Positions 35,801-42,309 of a stretch of DNA of 64,000 nucleotides are shown here, in pieces; the stretch's first letter is position 1, and every line of letters begins with the position of its first letter. A model generated the notes under the pieces. It was not told where the DNA came from, did not search any database, and was given only the letters and a program-made list of their open reading frames with translations. The stretch lies in the NCBI GenBank assembly GCA_036376135.1, contig DASVAW010000159.1:22386-86385 (forward strand). The letters run 5' to 3'. The translations under genes were made by a program, and so were the position numbers. The stretch comes from Candidatus Polarisedimenticolaceae bacterium (lineage in GTDB: Bacteria > Acidobacteriota > Polarisedimenticolia > Polarisedimenticolales > DASRJG01).

Positions 35801-37581
35801 TTCGGGTCGTGGTGCTCTACGAGCTCGACGGGGCGTCGCCCTCGAAGCTCGTGGCAGGCGGTCGCGTCACCTTCCGCCCCGACGATCGCCTGGATGCCGG
35901 CGTCTCGCTCGTGCACGAGGACCGTCTGGGCGGCGCACTCGACCTCTGGGGGCTCGATCTCGCTTGGCGCCCCCTCCCCGGGACGAGCGTGCGCGCGGAA
36001 GTCGCCGGCACGGATGACGCCGGATCCACCGCCACCGCGACACGGCTCGAGGCGCGTGGGCGGACGCCGAACCACCTGACGTGGGAGGTCGCCTGGCGCG
36101 ATCTCCCCGCCGGATACGCGAACCCGACGCTCCTGGCGGCGCCGGAGGTCGGCTCGCGCCGCCTGGGGGGGAGCCTCCTGTGGGACCCCGGGCGGGCCTG
36201 GCGCGTCAAGGCGGAGGCGTTCTCGCAGCAGGACCTCGAGACCGACCGCTCGCGATCCGTGGCGTTCGTGCAGACCGAACGTCGCTTCGACCGGATGACG
36301 CTCCTCGGAGGCCTCCACGCCGTCGACTCCGAGGAGGGAGGGACCTCGTCCCGGGCGACGCTCGCGGAAGCCGGCATCCGCGGCCGCCTCGGGCGTCGGC
36401 TCACCGCGGAGATCTCGCGGCGCGAGGCGCTGGGCGGAGAAACGACCGAGGGTTACGGCCCCCGCACGCTCGCCGGACTCGCTTACGACCTCGCCGAAGG
36501 ACGGCGCCTGTTCCTGCGTCATGAGGCGGAGTCGGGGGACGGCCAGACCCGCGACCGCACCGCGCTCGGGGTCGAGACGCGCATCGGTGCGAACACGAAG
36601 GCGACGGCACGCTACGAGATGCAGGGCGGGGCGTCCGGCACGGCGCTCCGTTCGGCGACGGGGATCGAGACCGTCCTCCCGCTGCGCCCGGGCCTGTCCC
36701 TCCAGCTCGCCGCCTCACGCGTCGATACGACGCGCGGCGACGATGCGTCGGACTTCACGACGCTCGCCGCGGGCATCGAGCGTCGGGCGGGAGATTCGCT
36801 GCTCTCGGCGCGATGGGAGACGAGCCTGCAGTCGTTGGAGACGCGCCACGTCGCGACCGTCTCCGGGGCGTTCCGCGCGGGCCCGTCGTGGATGGTGTTC
36901 GCGCGCGAGCGGCTCTTCGCCTCCTCGCCGGAGCGCGGGGATCGCGCGGCGCGAGCGGAGGGACTCTGGGGCGCCGCGTACCGCCCGTTCGCGGGGCGGT
37001 GGCAGGCGCTCTTGCGACTCGATCACATCACCTCGGGCGGCACTCCCACGACCGCGGGGGCCATCCTCGGGTCGCCGCCGCCGGCGGCGACCCCGCCGGG
37101 ACTCGGCACCGATCCTTCGAGGTCGTCGCTCGGGCCGGATCTCCAGACGATCGTCGCGGCCCTGGGCGTCCGGGCGTCGTCGCGCCAACGCCTGGCCGGG
37201 ACGGTGGCGCTCCGGCGGGTGGACGCGGAGCCTTCGATCCACGTCGGCTCGAGCCTGACGACATTGCTGGGCCTCCACTACACCGCGGAGGTGCATCCTC
37301 GGTGGACGCTCGGCGCCTCCGCGCGGCACTTCGCGCAACGCGACACGCGGACTTCCTCGTTCGGCGCGGGGGTGGAGGCGGGATATCTCGTCGTCCGGAA
37401 CCTCTGGGTGCTCGGCGGATGGAACGTGCTCGGATTCCGGGACGACGGATTCTCCGACCTGGACCGGACCGATCGCGGACCGTTCGTCGCGCTGCGGTTC
37501 AAGTTCGACGAACGGACGATCGAGGCGCTACAGGACTGGCGATTGGATCGACCCCACGGCGGGGTTACGGCGCGACGCTGA
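32872..37581 (+). CDS. giant DUF11/Sdr-type protein with C-terminal outer-membrane barrel
   Basis: About 1569 residues from ATG 32872 (an in-frame ATG at 32797 lies in the hairpin and is unlikely). Signal peptide ends F-A-Q about residue 35. DUF11-like domains follow (about 45-320), then an SdrD B-like loop V-D-D-D-D-D-G-E-P-D-P-G-E (about 345), an acidic/Pro linker and Ig-like parts. From about residue 810, 'FFPVYGDSSIESRETERQGP' and 'LFVRVDAPSGFAQLGDFET' precede roughly 700 residues of amphipathic strands ending in F-V-A-L-R-F-K-F, an outer-membrane barrel. It overlaps the convergent GGDEF gene by 17 bases. Likely the surface anchor or exporter for the three small proteins. Confidence 0.8.
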   Translation: MSDVRREPSFLFARARATRNACVAALLAWSPAFAQTPPGTTIVNIATASVGAQRFASNAASTRVAPTFSLQAVRLQVGPSGTVLPGQRLTYTLAATNASNAPLTAVRLELPLDDDLRIASPAVGPQRAYDAATRSAWWVVDALAPGASVSFTVDAVVREDAPPETRVELVGRALAAEVAEPVLSNPVLSIVLPPLVAVEKRVDRATAIPGEAVGYTILARHTGTSPDLPEATLLDTLPEQLRYVPGSLRVDGAAVGEPAIDAAGHELRVPVGPLPPGGVRVVRLAARVAATARAGEALNRAQVLARTAGGFDTASNVASAAIAVVPGPFRQEAHLVGRVFVDDDDDGEPDPGEPGVPGVLVVAEDGRGAVTDITGQWHLEGVRAGTHVVRLDRSTLPETLLPVDGGADWGSDRGSRIVVARTASLAIADLPVGPPGSARCRVASGDAVLTLPAASLLDAQGGASRTVDVHLEQAAQYLLDTGGRSPDAIVVGCPGFERSAPGIRSRLRELVARRAGVAAPAPEPSAPSPSPEPAKDPLERVVRESPPVVAIVSPADGHRAGGSQLAVEVAYPVGSRPVLEVNGVEVPTSRIGATSTLPSRGLAASRYVGVSLVPGPNLLRFHADGAEGSVERTVHVPGPVAALRLSPPETRWLADGVTPGRVRVEAVDAGGMRVAESPVVTVEIDGARPLAPDADPGADGWQIALEQGAAALDLAPRTFPGRVDLRARRDELEAEILVEVLPAGGAWRLVGLAEARVAGDGGVEGEGGVPPGPDAEALGSDARLAVLARGPIGRDARLTVSLDTARRRDTTRLFGGFEPDRFFPVYGDSSIESRETERQGPLFVRVDAPSGFAQLGDFETGFERTELARYDRRLSGASGRGRFGRFEIEGFAAPTEQTVVRDLFAPDGTSGPYLLSQRPVIARSERIVIETRDRYREDVVLARRQLVVDLDYDLDPEAGTILFRGPVAPFDGDLNPIRVVVLYELDGASPSKLVAGGRVTFRPDDRLDAGVSLVHEDRLGGALDLWGLDLAWRPLPGTSVRAEVAGTDDAGSTATATRLEARGRTPNHLTWEVAWRDLPAGYANPTLLAAPEVGSRRLGGSLLWDPGRAWRVKAEAFSQQDLETDRSRSVAFVQTERRFDRMTLLGGLHAVDSEEGGTSSRATLAEAGIRGRLGRRLTAEISRREALGGETTEGYGPRTLAGLAYDLAEGRRLFLRHEAESGDGQTRDRTALGVETRIGANTKATARYEMQGGASGTALRSATGIETVLPLRPGLSLQLAASRVDTTRGDDASDFTTLAAGIERRAGDSLLSARWETSLQSLETRHVATVSGAFRAGPSWMVFARERLFASSPERGDRAARAEGLWGAAYRPFAGRWQALLRLDHITSGGTPTTAGAILGSPPPAATPPGLGTDPSRSSLGPDLQTIVAALGVRASSRQRLAGTVALRRVDAEPSIHVGSSLTTLLGLHYTAEVHPRWTLGASARHFAQRDTRTSSFGAGVEAGYLVVRNLWVLGGWNVLGFRDDGFSDLDRTDRGPFVALRFKFDERTIEALQDWRLDRPHGGVTARR

Positions 37582-38827
37582 GTCTGCCGTCCTCCGGCCG
37601 AATCGAACGGCTCTCGTTCTCGTAGAGGAAGCTCTCGATCGCCCGCCGGTCCTCCGCACCGAACCGCTCGAACTCGACCCCCATCCCGGGCACCTGGAGG
37701 TCGCGTCCGGAGGCGGCGTCCTGGAGCGGCACCGCGCGGACCACCCGCCCGATGACGTGGACGTTGCCGACGGCATTCGGGAGCGGAAACGAGATCGCGC
37801 AGCGCATGCCGATCTCGATGGGCGCGGGGGTCGAAACGAACAGGCCGCTGGGCGAGAGGTCCTTCGTGTACCCGAGCAGCAGCGGCTCCGAGCCGTCGAG
37901 GTAGACCGGCGTGCGAAGCGGCACGCGCGGCCGGCGCGTGTAACACCAGACGCGGTTGCGGCCGAGCTCGCGCGCTTCCCGCAGCGCGTCCTCGGCTCGG
38001 GCCAGCAGATCCGAGGGGCCGTCCGCGTCGGCGGGGAACGTCGCGGCCCCGAGGCTGAGGGTGAGCCGAAGGCCTCCCTCGGACGCACCCGGGTGAAGGA
38101 ACCGGAATCGTTCGACGGTCGAGCGGAGACGCGCAGCGATCTGCCGGGCGCTGCCGCGGCCGATCCCGGACAGGATCAATCCGAAGTCGTCGCCGCCCAG
38201 CCGCGCGATCAGATCCTCGTCGCGCACGGTCGCCCGGAGGATCCCGGCGATCTTGCAGAGGACGGCGTTCTCCGCTTCACGACCGAAACGATCCCCCACC
38301 TTCCGGAGATGATCGACGTCGGCGAGGATCACCGCGAGCGGGCGCGCGTTCCTCGCGGCGACGCGAAGGTCCGCGTCGAGCCGCTCCAGGAAGCTCTCGC
38401 GCGTCGCGAGCCCCGTGAGCGCGTCGGTCGGCTCGGCCGGATCGGCGGGGCCCTCGGTGGCGGCGAGCACGCGGTGGATGACGACGGTGACGCGGTCCCC
38501 GGCGCCGGGGGTCCGGAACGCGGAGGCCTCCACGTCGAGAAGCCGACCGTCGGCGCATCGCACGCGAAGCTCGAGAGGGAGGATCCCGGAGCGCCGGCGC
38601 AGGGACTCGATGTCGAAGGTCAACGGCGTGCGGCGCCCCCCCTCCTCGACGATGCACAGCGAACGGCCTTCGACGCGATCGCGGCCCACCACCTCGGCCG
38701 CCGACCAGCCGGTCACGCGCTCGAGCCGCTCGTCGAACCCGAGGATCGTCCCGTGAGCATCGACGATCAGGGACCCGGAATCCGAGGTCCGTGCCCTGTA
38801 GCCGTCCGCAACGCTTCGCTCCCCCAT
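37565..38827 (-). CDS. PAS-GGDEF-PilZ c-di-GMP signalling protein
   Basis: A 420-residue protein. A PAS-like domain (about 15-125) is followed by GGDEF (about 140-300) with the active site G-G-D-D-F and an inhibitory-site R-D-E-D placed five residues before it, then a PilZ domain (about 305-405) with R-V-P-L-R and D-L-S-P-S-G. It can therefore plausibly make c-di-GMP, sense it by product inhibition and bind it. GGDDF instead of GGDEF/GGEEF is a conservative change. ATG 38827 has GAGGAGGGG upstream. It is convergent with, and overlaps, the barrel gene. Confidence 0.88.
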   Translation of the reverse strand: MGERSVADGYRARTSDSGSLIVDAHGTILGFDERLERVTGWSAAEVVGRDRVEGRSLCIVEEGGRRTPLTFDIESLRRRSGILPLELRVRCADGRLLDVEASAFRTPGAGDRVTVVIHRVLAATEGPADPAEPTDALTGLATRESFLERLDADLRVAARNARPLAVILADVDHLRKVGDRFGREAENAVLCKIAGILRATVRDEDLIARLGGDDFGLILSGIGRGSARQIAARLRSTVERFRFLHPGASEGGLRLTLSLGAATFPADADGPSDLLARAEDALREARELGRNRVWCYTRRPRVPLRTPVYLDGSEPLLLGYTKDLSPSGLFVSTPAPIEIGMRCAISFPLPNAVGNVHVIGRVVRAVPLQDAASGRDLQVPGMGVEFERFGAEDRRAIESFLYENESRSIRPEDGRLSVAP

Positions 38828-38880
38828 CGTCCCCTCCTCAACCACCCCATTAGATACCTACTGGGGTGCTCGCGTTTTGC

Positions 38881-38909
38881 AATCTAGTTTTCATTTATGT
38901 CATAGGCAA
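38881..38909 (-). promoter_or_regulatory. promoter of the GGDEF-PilZ gene, like P2 of the DUF11 operon
   Basis: On the minus strand TTGCCT (38909-38904), 17 bases, TAGATT (38886-38881), with the following bases TAGATTGCAAAAC matching TAGATTGCGAAAC at 29894-29906 at all but one position. It lies in a second AT-rich island (about 38866-38940). CACCCCA/TGGGGTG (38843-38849, 38862-38868) forms an inverted repeat between promoter and start codon. Confidence 0.5.
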
Positions 38910-39012
38910 CTCCATGGAGAACGAATTTGTAAATCCATCCATGCAGGGGTGGGTGGACAAAGTGGGCGGTTTTCGATATCCCGCCTCCTCCACGGAGCCG
39001 TCAGGAGGAACC

Positions 39013-40212
39013 ATGGCGTCCACCGACCCCGTTTTCCTCGAGAAGCTGGCCCAAGTTCCGCAAATTCTCGCCGAGCTGAACCTCGACGCCTGGCTGATCT
39101 TCGTTCGCGAGACCTCCGCCGTCCACGACCCTTCGCTCGACGTGGTGGTCGGGACCCAGGTGACGTGGCCGTCGGCGTTCCTGCTGACCCGGACGGGTGA
39201 GCGGTACGCGATCGTCGGGAGCCTCGACCGCGCCAATCTCGAAAGCCTCGGCCTGTGGCCGGAGATCACCGGCTACGTCGGCGGCATCACGGACGATCTG
39301 CGGCGGCTGCTGTCCCGCCTCGATCCGCGAACGATCGCGATCAACGTCTCCGAGGACGACCCCACGGCGGACGGGCTCACCGTCGGCATGCACCGCATCC
39401 TCCTGAAGGCCCTCGACGGAACCCCGTATGGCGATCGTCTGACCTCGTCGGGAGCCCTCATCGCCTCGCTGCGGGGACGCAAGACCGCGCTCGAGCGCGA
39501 ACGGATCCGCCGGGCGTGCCGGACGACGACGGACATCTTCGCCGCGGTCACGCCCAAACTGAGGCCCGGGATGACCGAGCGGGAGTTCGCCGCCACGATC
39601 GTCGAGGCGATGCACCGGGCGGGAGCCACCGAGACCGCGTGGGATCCCGAACAATGTCCTGCCGTATTCACCGGTCCCGACTCGGCGGGCGCCCACGCCG
39701 GGCCCACGGATCGCCGCATCGAGCGAGGCCACATCGTCAACGTCGACTTCGGCGTCCGCCAGGACGGATACTGCTCCGACCTGCAACGGACCTGGTACGT
39801 ACTGCGCGACGGGGAGGAGCATGCCCCCGACGCCGTCCAGCGAGGCTTCGACACCATCCTGGAATCGATCCGCGCCGGGGCCCGCGCCATGCGACCCGGG
39901 AAGACCGGTGCGGAGATCGACGACGTCGTCCGCGGTTACGTCACCGCCCGCGGCTACGACGAATACCCGCACGGCACCGGTCATCCCATCGGCCGCGTCG
40001 CGCACGACGGCGGCGGGGGGCTGCTTCCCCGCTGGGAGCGTTACGGCGCGACGCCTTTCGTGCCCCTCGAGGTGGGCCAGTGCTACACGATCGAGCCCCG
40101 CCTGACGGTGCCGGGGCACGGCATCGCCACGTGCGAGGACATCGTCGTCGTCGAGGAGGACGGCGCTCGGTTCCTGTCCGAGTCGCAGGAAAGGTTGTGG
40201 CTCGTGCGATGA
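39013..40212 (+). CDS. M24-family metallopeptidase (Xaa-Pro dipeptidase-like)
   Basis: A 399-residue pita-bread peptidase. The creatinase-like N-terminal domain covers about 1-160. The catalytic half has the five metal ligands: D-F and D-L in 'VNVDFGVRQDGYCSDLQ', H in H-G-T-G-H-P, E in T-I-E-P-R-L and E in C-E-D-I-V-V-V-E-E. It removes N-terminal residues before proline or cleaves X-Pro dipeptides. ATG 39013 follows CAGGAGGA; the longer open frame starting in the AT-rich spacer was rejected. It overlaps the hydrolase gene by 4 bases. Confidence 0.9.
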   Translation: MASTDPVFLEKLAQVPQILAELNLDAWLIFVRETSAVHDPSLDVVVGTQVTWPSAFLLTRTGERYAIVGSLDRANLESLGLWPEITGYVGGITDDLRRLLSRLDPRTIAINVSEDDPTADGLTVGMHRILLKALDGTPYGDRLTSSGALIASLRGRKTALERERIRRACRTTTDIFAAVTPKLRPGMTEREFAATIVEAMHRAGATETAWDPEQCPAVFTGPDSAGAHAGPTDRRIERGHIVNVDFGVRQDGYCSDLQRTWYVLRDGEEHAPDAVQRGFDTILESIRAGARAMRPGKTGAEIDDVVRGYVTARGYDEYPHGTGHPIGRVAHDGGGGLLPRWERYGATPFVPLEVGQCYTIEPRLTVPGHGIATCEDIVVVEEDGARFLSESQERLWLVR

Positions 40213-41042
40213 CGCCCGCTGCGGTCGAGGCCCTGGAGGGCGCGTTGCGCCTGCGCAACCGGTTCGCGGGCGTCGGCGAGTACCCCGATCCCGCGCGGTA
40301 TTTCGACGAGGGTGGCTTCGCCTCGGCCGCCGCCGCGTGCGCGGAGGCGAACCGCGACCTGTTGCGGTTCCTCCTTCCGGACGACGACGTTCGCCCCGCG
40401 GACGTCCGACTCGATTCCACGAGCCGGGACGTCGAGACCTGGTCGTTCCGCTCGCCGCAGCCTCCCGGAGGCTCCGAGGACCGCGTGGTGGTTCGCGTGC
40501 ATCGGGGCCCGGGGGGGAAGGTCCCGGCGCCCGCGATCCTCTTCCACCATCCGCTCTACCAGAAGCGGTGGGAGGCGTGGGACTGGTTCCTCGCCCCGCT
40601 GCGCGAGCGTGCACCCGTCGCGATGATGGCGGCGCCCTTCCATTTCCGCCGCACGCCCCGCGGCGAGTTCTCCGGCGAGGGGTACGTCAATCCGAACCCG
40701 TGGCGGCTGTACTCCGCGGTCCGGCAGTGGACCCGCGACCACGCGGCGACACGCGTCTTCCTCGAGCAGACCCTGGGCTTGCGCACCGGCGGGGTGGTCG
40801 GCTTCAGCCTCGGAGCCTTCCAGTCGCTCCTGCTCGGCGCGGCGGGGGGGCTCGAGCTTCCGATCGTGTCGATCGCCTGCACGAACCGTTACGGCTACGG
40901 CGTCTTCAACAGCCCGATCGCGCGCGGCCTGCGGGACGCGTTGACGCGGCTGGGAATCGATCGCGAGAGCTTCGAGCGGTCGGTCGACGCGATGCAGCTG
41001 GAACGATGGGCCCCGAGGTTGCGGGACCGGCCGGTCCTCTGA
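40209..41042 (+). CDS. alpha/beta hydrolase, N-terminal part before a frameshift
   Basis: A 277-residue frame with ATGA overlap with the M24 gene. The nucleophile elbow G-F-S-L-G-A-F-Q-S and the preceding 'FHHPLYQKRWEAWDWFLAPL' show an alpha/beta hydrolase of the esterase/dienelactone type. It ends abruptly at R-P-V-L, exactly where the catalytic Asp strand should start. That strand (L-I-A-G-R-H-D-R-V-D) is present in the -1 frame from 41039. Either the gene is broken, the assembly has a one-base deletion near 41037, or the frame is shifted in translation. Confidence 0.75.
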   Translation: MTPAAVEALEGALRLRNRFAGVGEYPDPARYFDEGGFASAAAACAEANRDLLRFLLPDDDVRPADVRLDSTSRDVETWSFRSPQPPGGSEDRVVVRVHRGPGGKVPAPAILFHHPLYQKRWEAWDWFLAPLRERAPVAMMAAPFHFRRTPRGEFSGEGYVNPNPWRLYSAVRQWTRDHAATRVFLEQTLGLRTGGVVGFSLGAFQSLLLGAAGGLELPIVSIACTNRYGYGVFNSPIARGLRDALTRLGIDRESFERSVDAMQLERWAPRLRDRPVL

Positions 41043-41257
41043 TCGCCGGCCGGCACGATCGCGTCGACCCGCCGCCCTCGAGCGAGCGTCTCGAGGCGGC
41101 GCTCCGCCCCGCACGCTCGCTTCACGTCGACGCGGGTCACGCCACCCTGGTGCTCTACCGCGCGGTGGTGGGCGAGGCGATGGTCTCGTTCTTCGAGTCG
41201 GTCGGCGTCATCTCCCCGAGGGGAACACGACCACCGCGACGCCGCGGTGCACGGTGA
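41039..41257 (+). pseudogene. C-terminal remainder of the alpha/beta hydrolase in the -1 frame
   Basis: In the -1 frame the sequence continues L-I-A-G-R-H-D-R-V-D-P-P and then D-A-G-H-A-T-L-V-L-Y-R, which supply the catalytic Asp and His missing from the 40209-41042 frame. The join is at G-T-C-C-T-C-T-G-A-T-C (41034-41044). It has no start codon of its own. The tail overlaps the convergent thiamine pyrophosphokinase gene by 50 bases. Confidence 0.7.
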
Positions 41258-41894
41258 GCCGGATGAGCTGACCGGTCACGTTGCTCAGGCCCACGGAGCC
41301 GGGCTTGAGGCGCCGCCGGGTGAGCGCCCAGCGTGGCCCGACGAGGCTGACGACCGCGGCCGCGCCGACCGGGAACAGCGAGAGGGAGCGTCCACGCACC
41401 GTCCGCGCGCGGAACCCGCGCGCGGTCACGATCACCACGCCGCGCCGGCTCGGCGCGATCACCCCCGCGAATCCGGAGGCGTGGGCGCCGAGCTCCTGCA
41501 CGTTCGCCCACTCGTGGTCGAGCCGCCCGCCGAGAAGCCCCGCAACGACGAGAACCTGCACGCGGCGGCGGCGCATCTCGCGAAGCGCTCCCGCCAGGTC
41601 GCTGAAGTCCTTGTCCTCGGCGTAGACGACCGACGGGACCGAGCGAGGCACGCGCCGCGTGGAGTCCGCGTCGCCGACGTAGAGGTCGGGCGGGCGGCCG
41701 GCCGCCCGACAGGTGTTCCAGCCGCCGTCGACGGCGACGAGCAGACAGCGGTCGGTGAAAAACGCGGCGAGGGCGGAAGCGCGTCGGAGGTCTTCCCGTG
41801 TGGAGCCCTCGAGCACGAGGACCGCACCGCGGACGCCGCCGTGCCGACGAATCCCCGTGAACTCGATCTGCGGCCGCGCCGACCACGCCGTCAT
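41208..41894 (-). CDS. thiamine pyrophosphokinase
   Basis: A 228-residue protein with the TPK motifs: 'VAVDGGWNTCRAAGRPPDLY' then V-G-D-A-D-S, D-K-D-F-S-D-L for metal and ATP binding, and G-G-R-L-D-H-E for the substrate pocket. It transfers pyrophosphate from ATP to thiamine. The C-terminal B1-binding domain is about 150-228. Its start lies over 100 bases from the cold-shock terminator. Its 3' end overlaps the frameshifted hydrolase. Confidence 0.9.
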   Translation of the reverse strand: MTAWSARPQIEFTGIRRHGGVRGAVLVLEGSTREDLRRASALAAFFTDRCLLVAVDGGWNTCRAAGRPPDLYVGDADSTRRVPRSVPSVVYAEDKDFSDLAGALREMRRRRVQVLVVAGLLGGRLDHEWANVQELGAHASGFAGVIAPSRRGVVIVTARGFRARTVRGRSLSLFPVGAAAVVSLVGPRWALTRRRLKPGSVGLSNVTGQLIRLTVHRGVAVVVFPSGR

Positions 41895-41968
41895 TCCGTG
41901 CTTCCCCCCGCGCGACGGAGAAGGAAAGCACGCGCGCGAGTCGGAGTCAACGGAAACGACGGGAGCCC

Positions 41969-42000
41969 GAAAAAGCGAAGGCCCCGGACGAACCGGGGCC
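41969..42000 (-). terminator. intrinsic terminator of the cold-shock gene
   Basis: GGCCCCGG-N5-CCGGGGCC (41980-41987, 41993-42000). On the minus strand the stem is followed by TTCGCTTTTT. It lies 29 bases after the csp stop. Good rho-independent terminator. Confidence 0.85.
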
Positions 42001-42028
42001 GCTCGAGGATGTCGATTGGGAAGGGAGT

Positions 42029-42232
42029 TCAGGCGACGCGGACGACGTTATCGGCCTGCGGTCCCTTGGGACCGTCCTTGATCTCGAACTCGACTTCCTG
42101 GCCCTCGTCGAGGGTCTTGTATCCGTCGGCTCGGATCGCGGAATAGTGAACGAAGACGTCGGGACCGTCCTCCCGCGCGATGAAACCGTACCCCTTCGTG
42201 TTGTTGAACCACTTCACTCGACCTCTGGCCAC
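42029..42232 (-). CDS. cold-shock protein, CspA family
   Basis: A 67-residue single CSD protein with RNP1 K-G-Y-G-F-I and RNP2 V-F-V-H-Y. It starts at GTG with AAGGAGG eight bases upstream. It is an RNA chaperone that melts structured mRNA. It has its own promoter, framed by a 9-bp inverted repeat, and its own terminator, so it is a single-gene unit. Constitutive rather than only cold-induced members are common in this family. Confidence 0.95.
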   Translation of the reverse strand: MARGRVKWFNNTKGYGFIAREDGPDVFVHYSAIRADGYKTLDEGQEVEFEIKDGPKGPQADNVVRVA

Positions 42233-42247
42233 GGCCGGTACCTCCTT

Positions 42248-42291
42248 GGAACGAGCGGCGAGAGTCTAAAGGCTCGTTCCGGCAGCGGCAA
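42248..42291 (-). promoter_or_regulatory. csp promoter with flanking inverted repeat
   Basis: TTGCCG (42291-42286), 17 bases, TAGACT (42268-42263). GGAACGAGC (42248-42256) and GCTCGTTCC (42272-42280) are perfect inverted copies either side of the -10. They would form an operator or, if transcribed, part of a 5' hairpin just before the Shine-Dalgarno. Confidence 0.6.
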
Positions 42292-42309
42292 GGTGCGTGT
42301 GGCTCCCGT

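Noticed and set aside
32764..36522. 1252-residue open frame antisense to the barrel gene
   Set aside because: Shadow of the DUF11-barrel gene; no ribosome site, no recognisable motif, Arg/Ala/Gly-rich.
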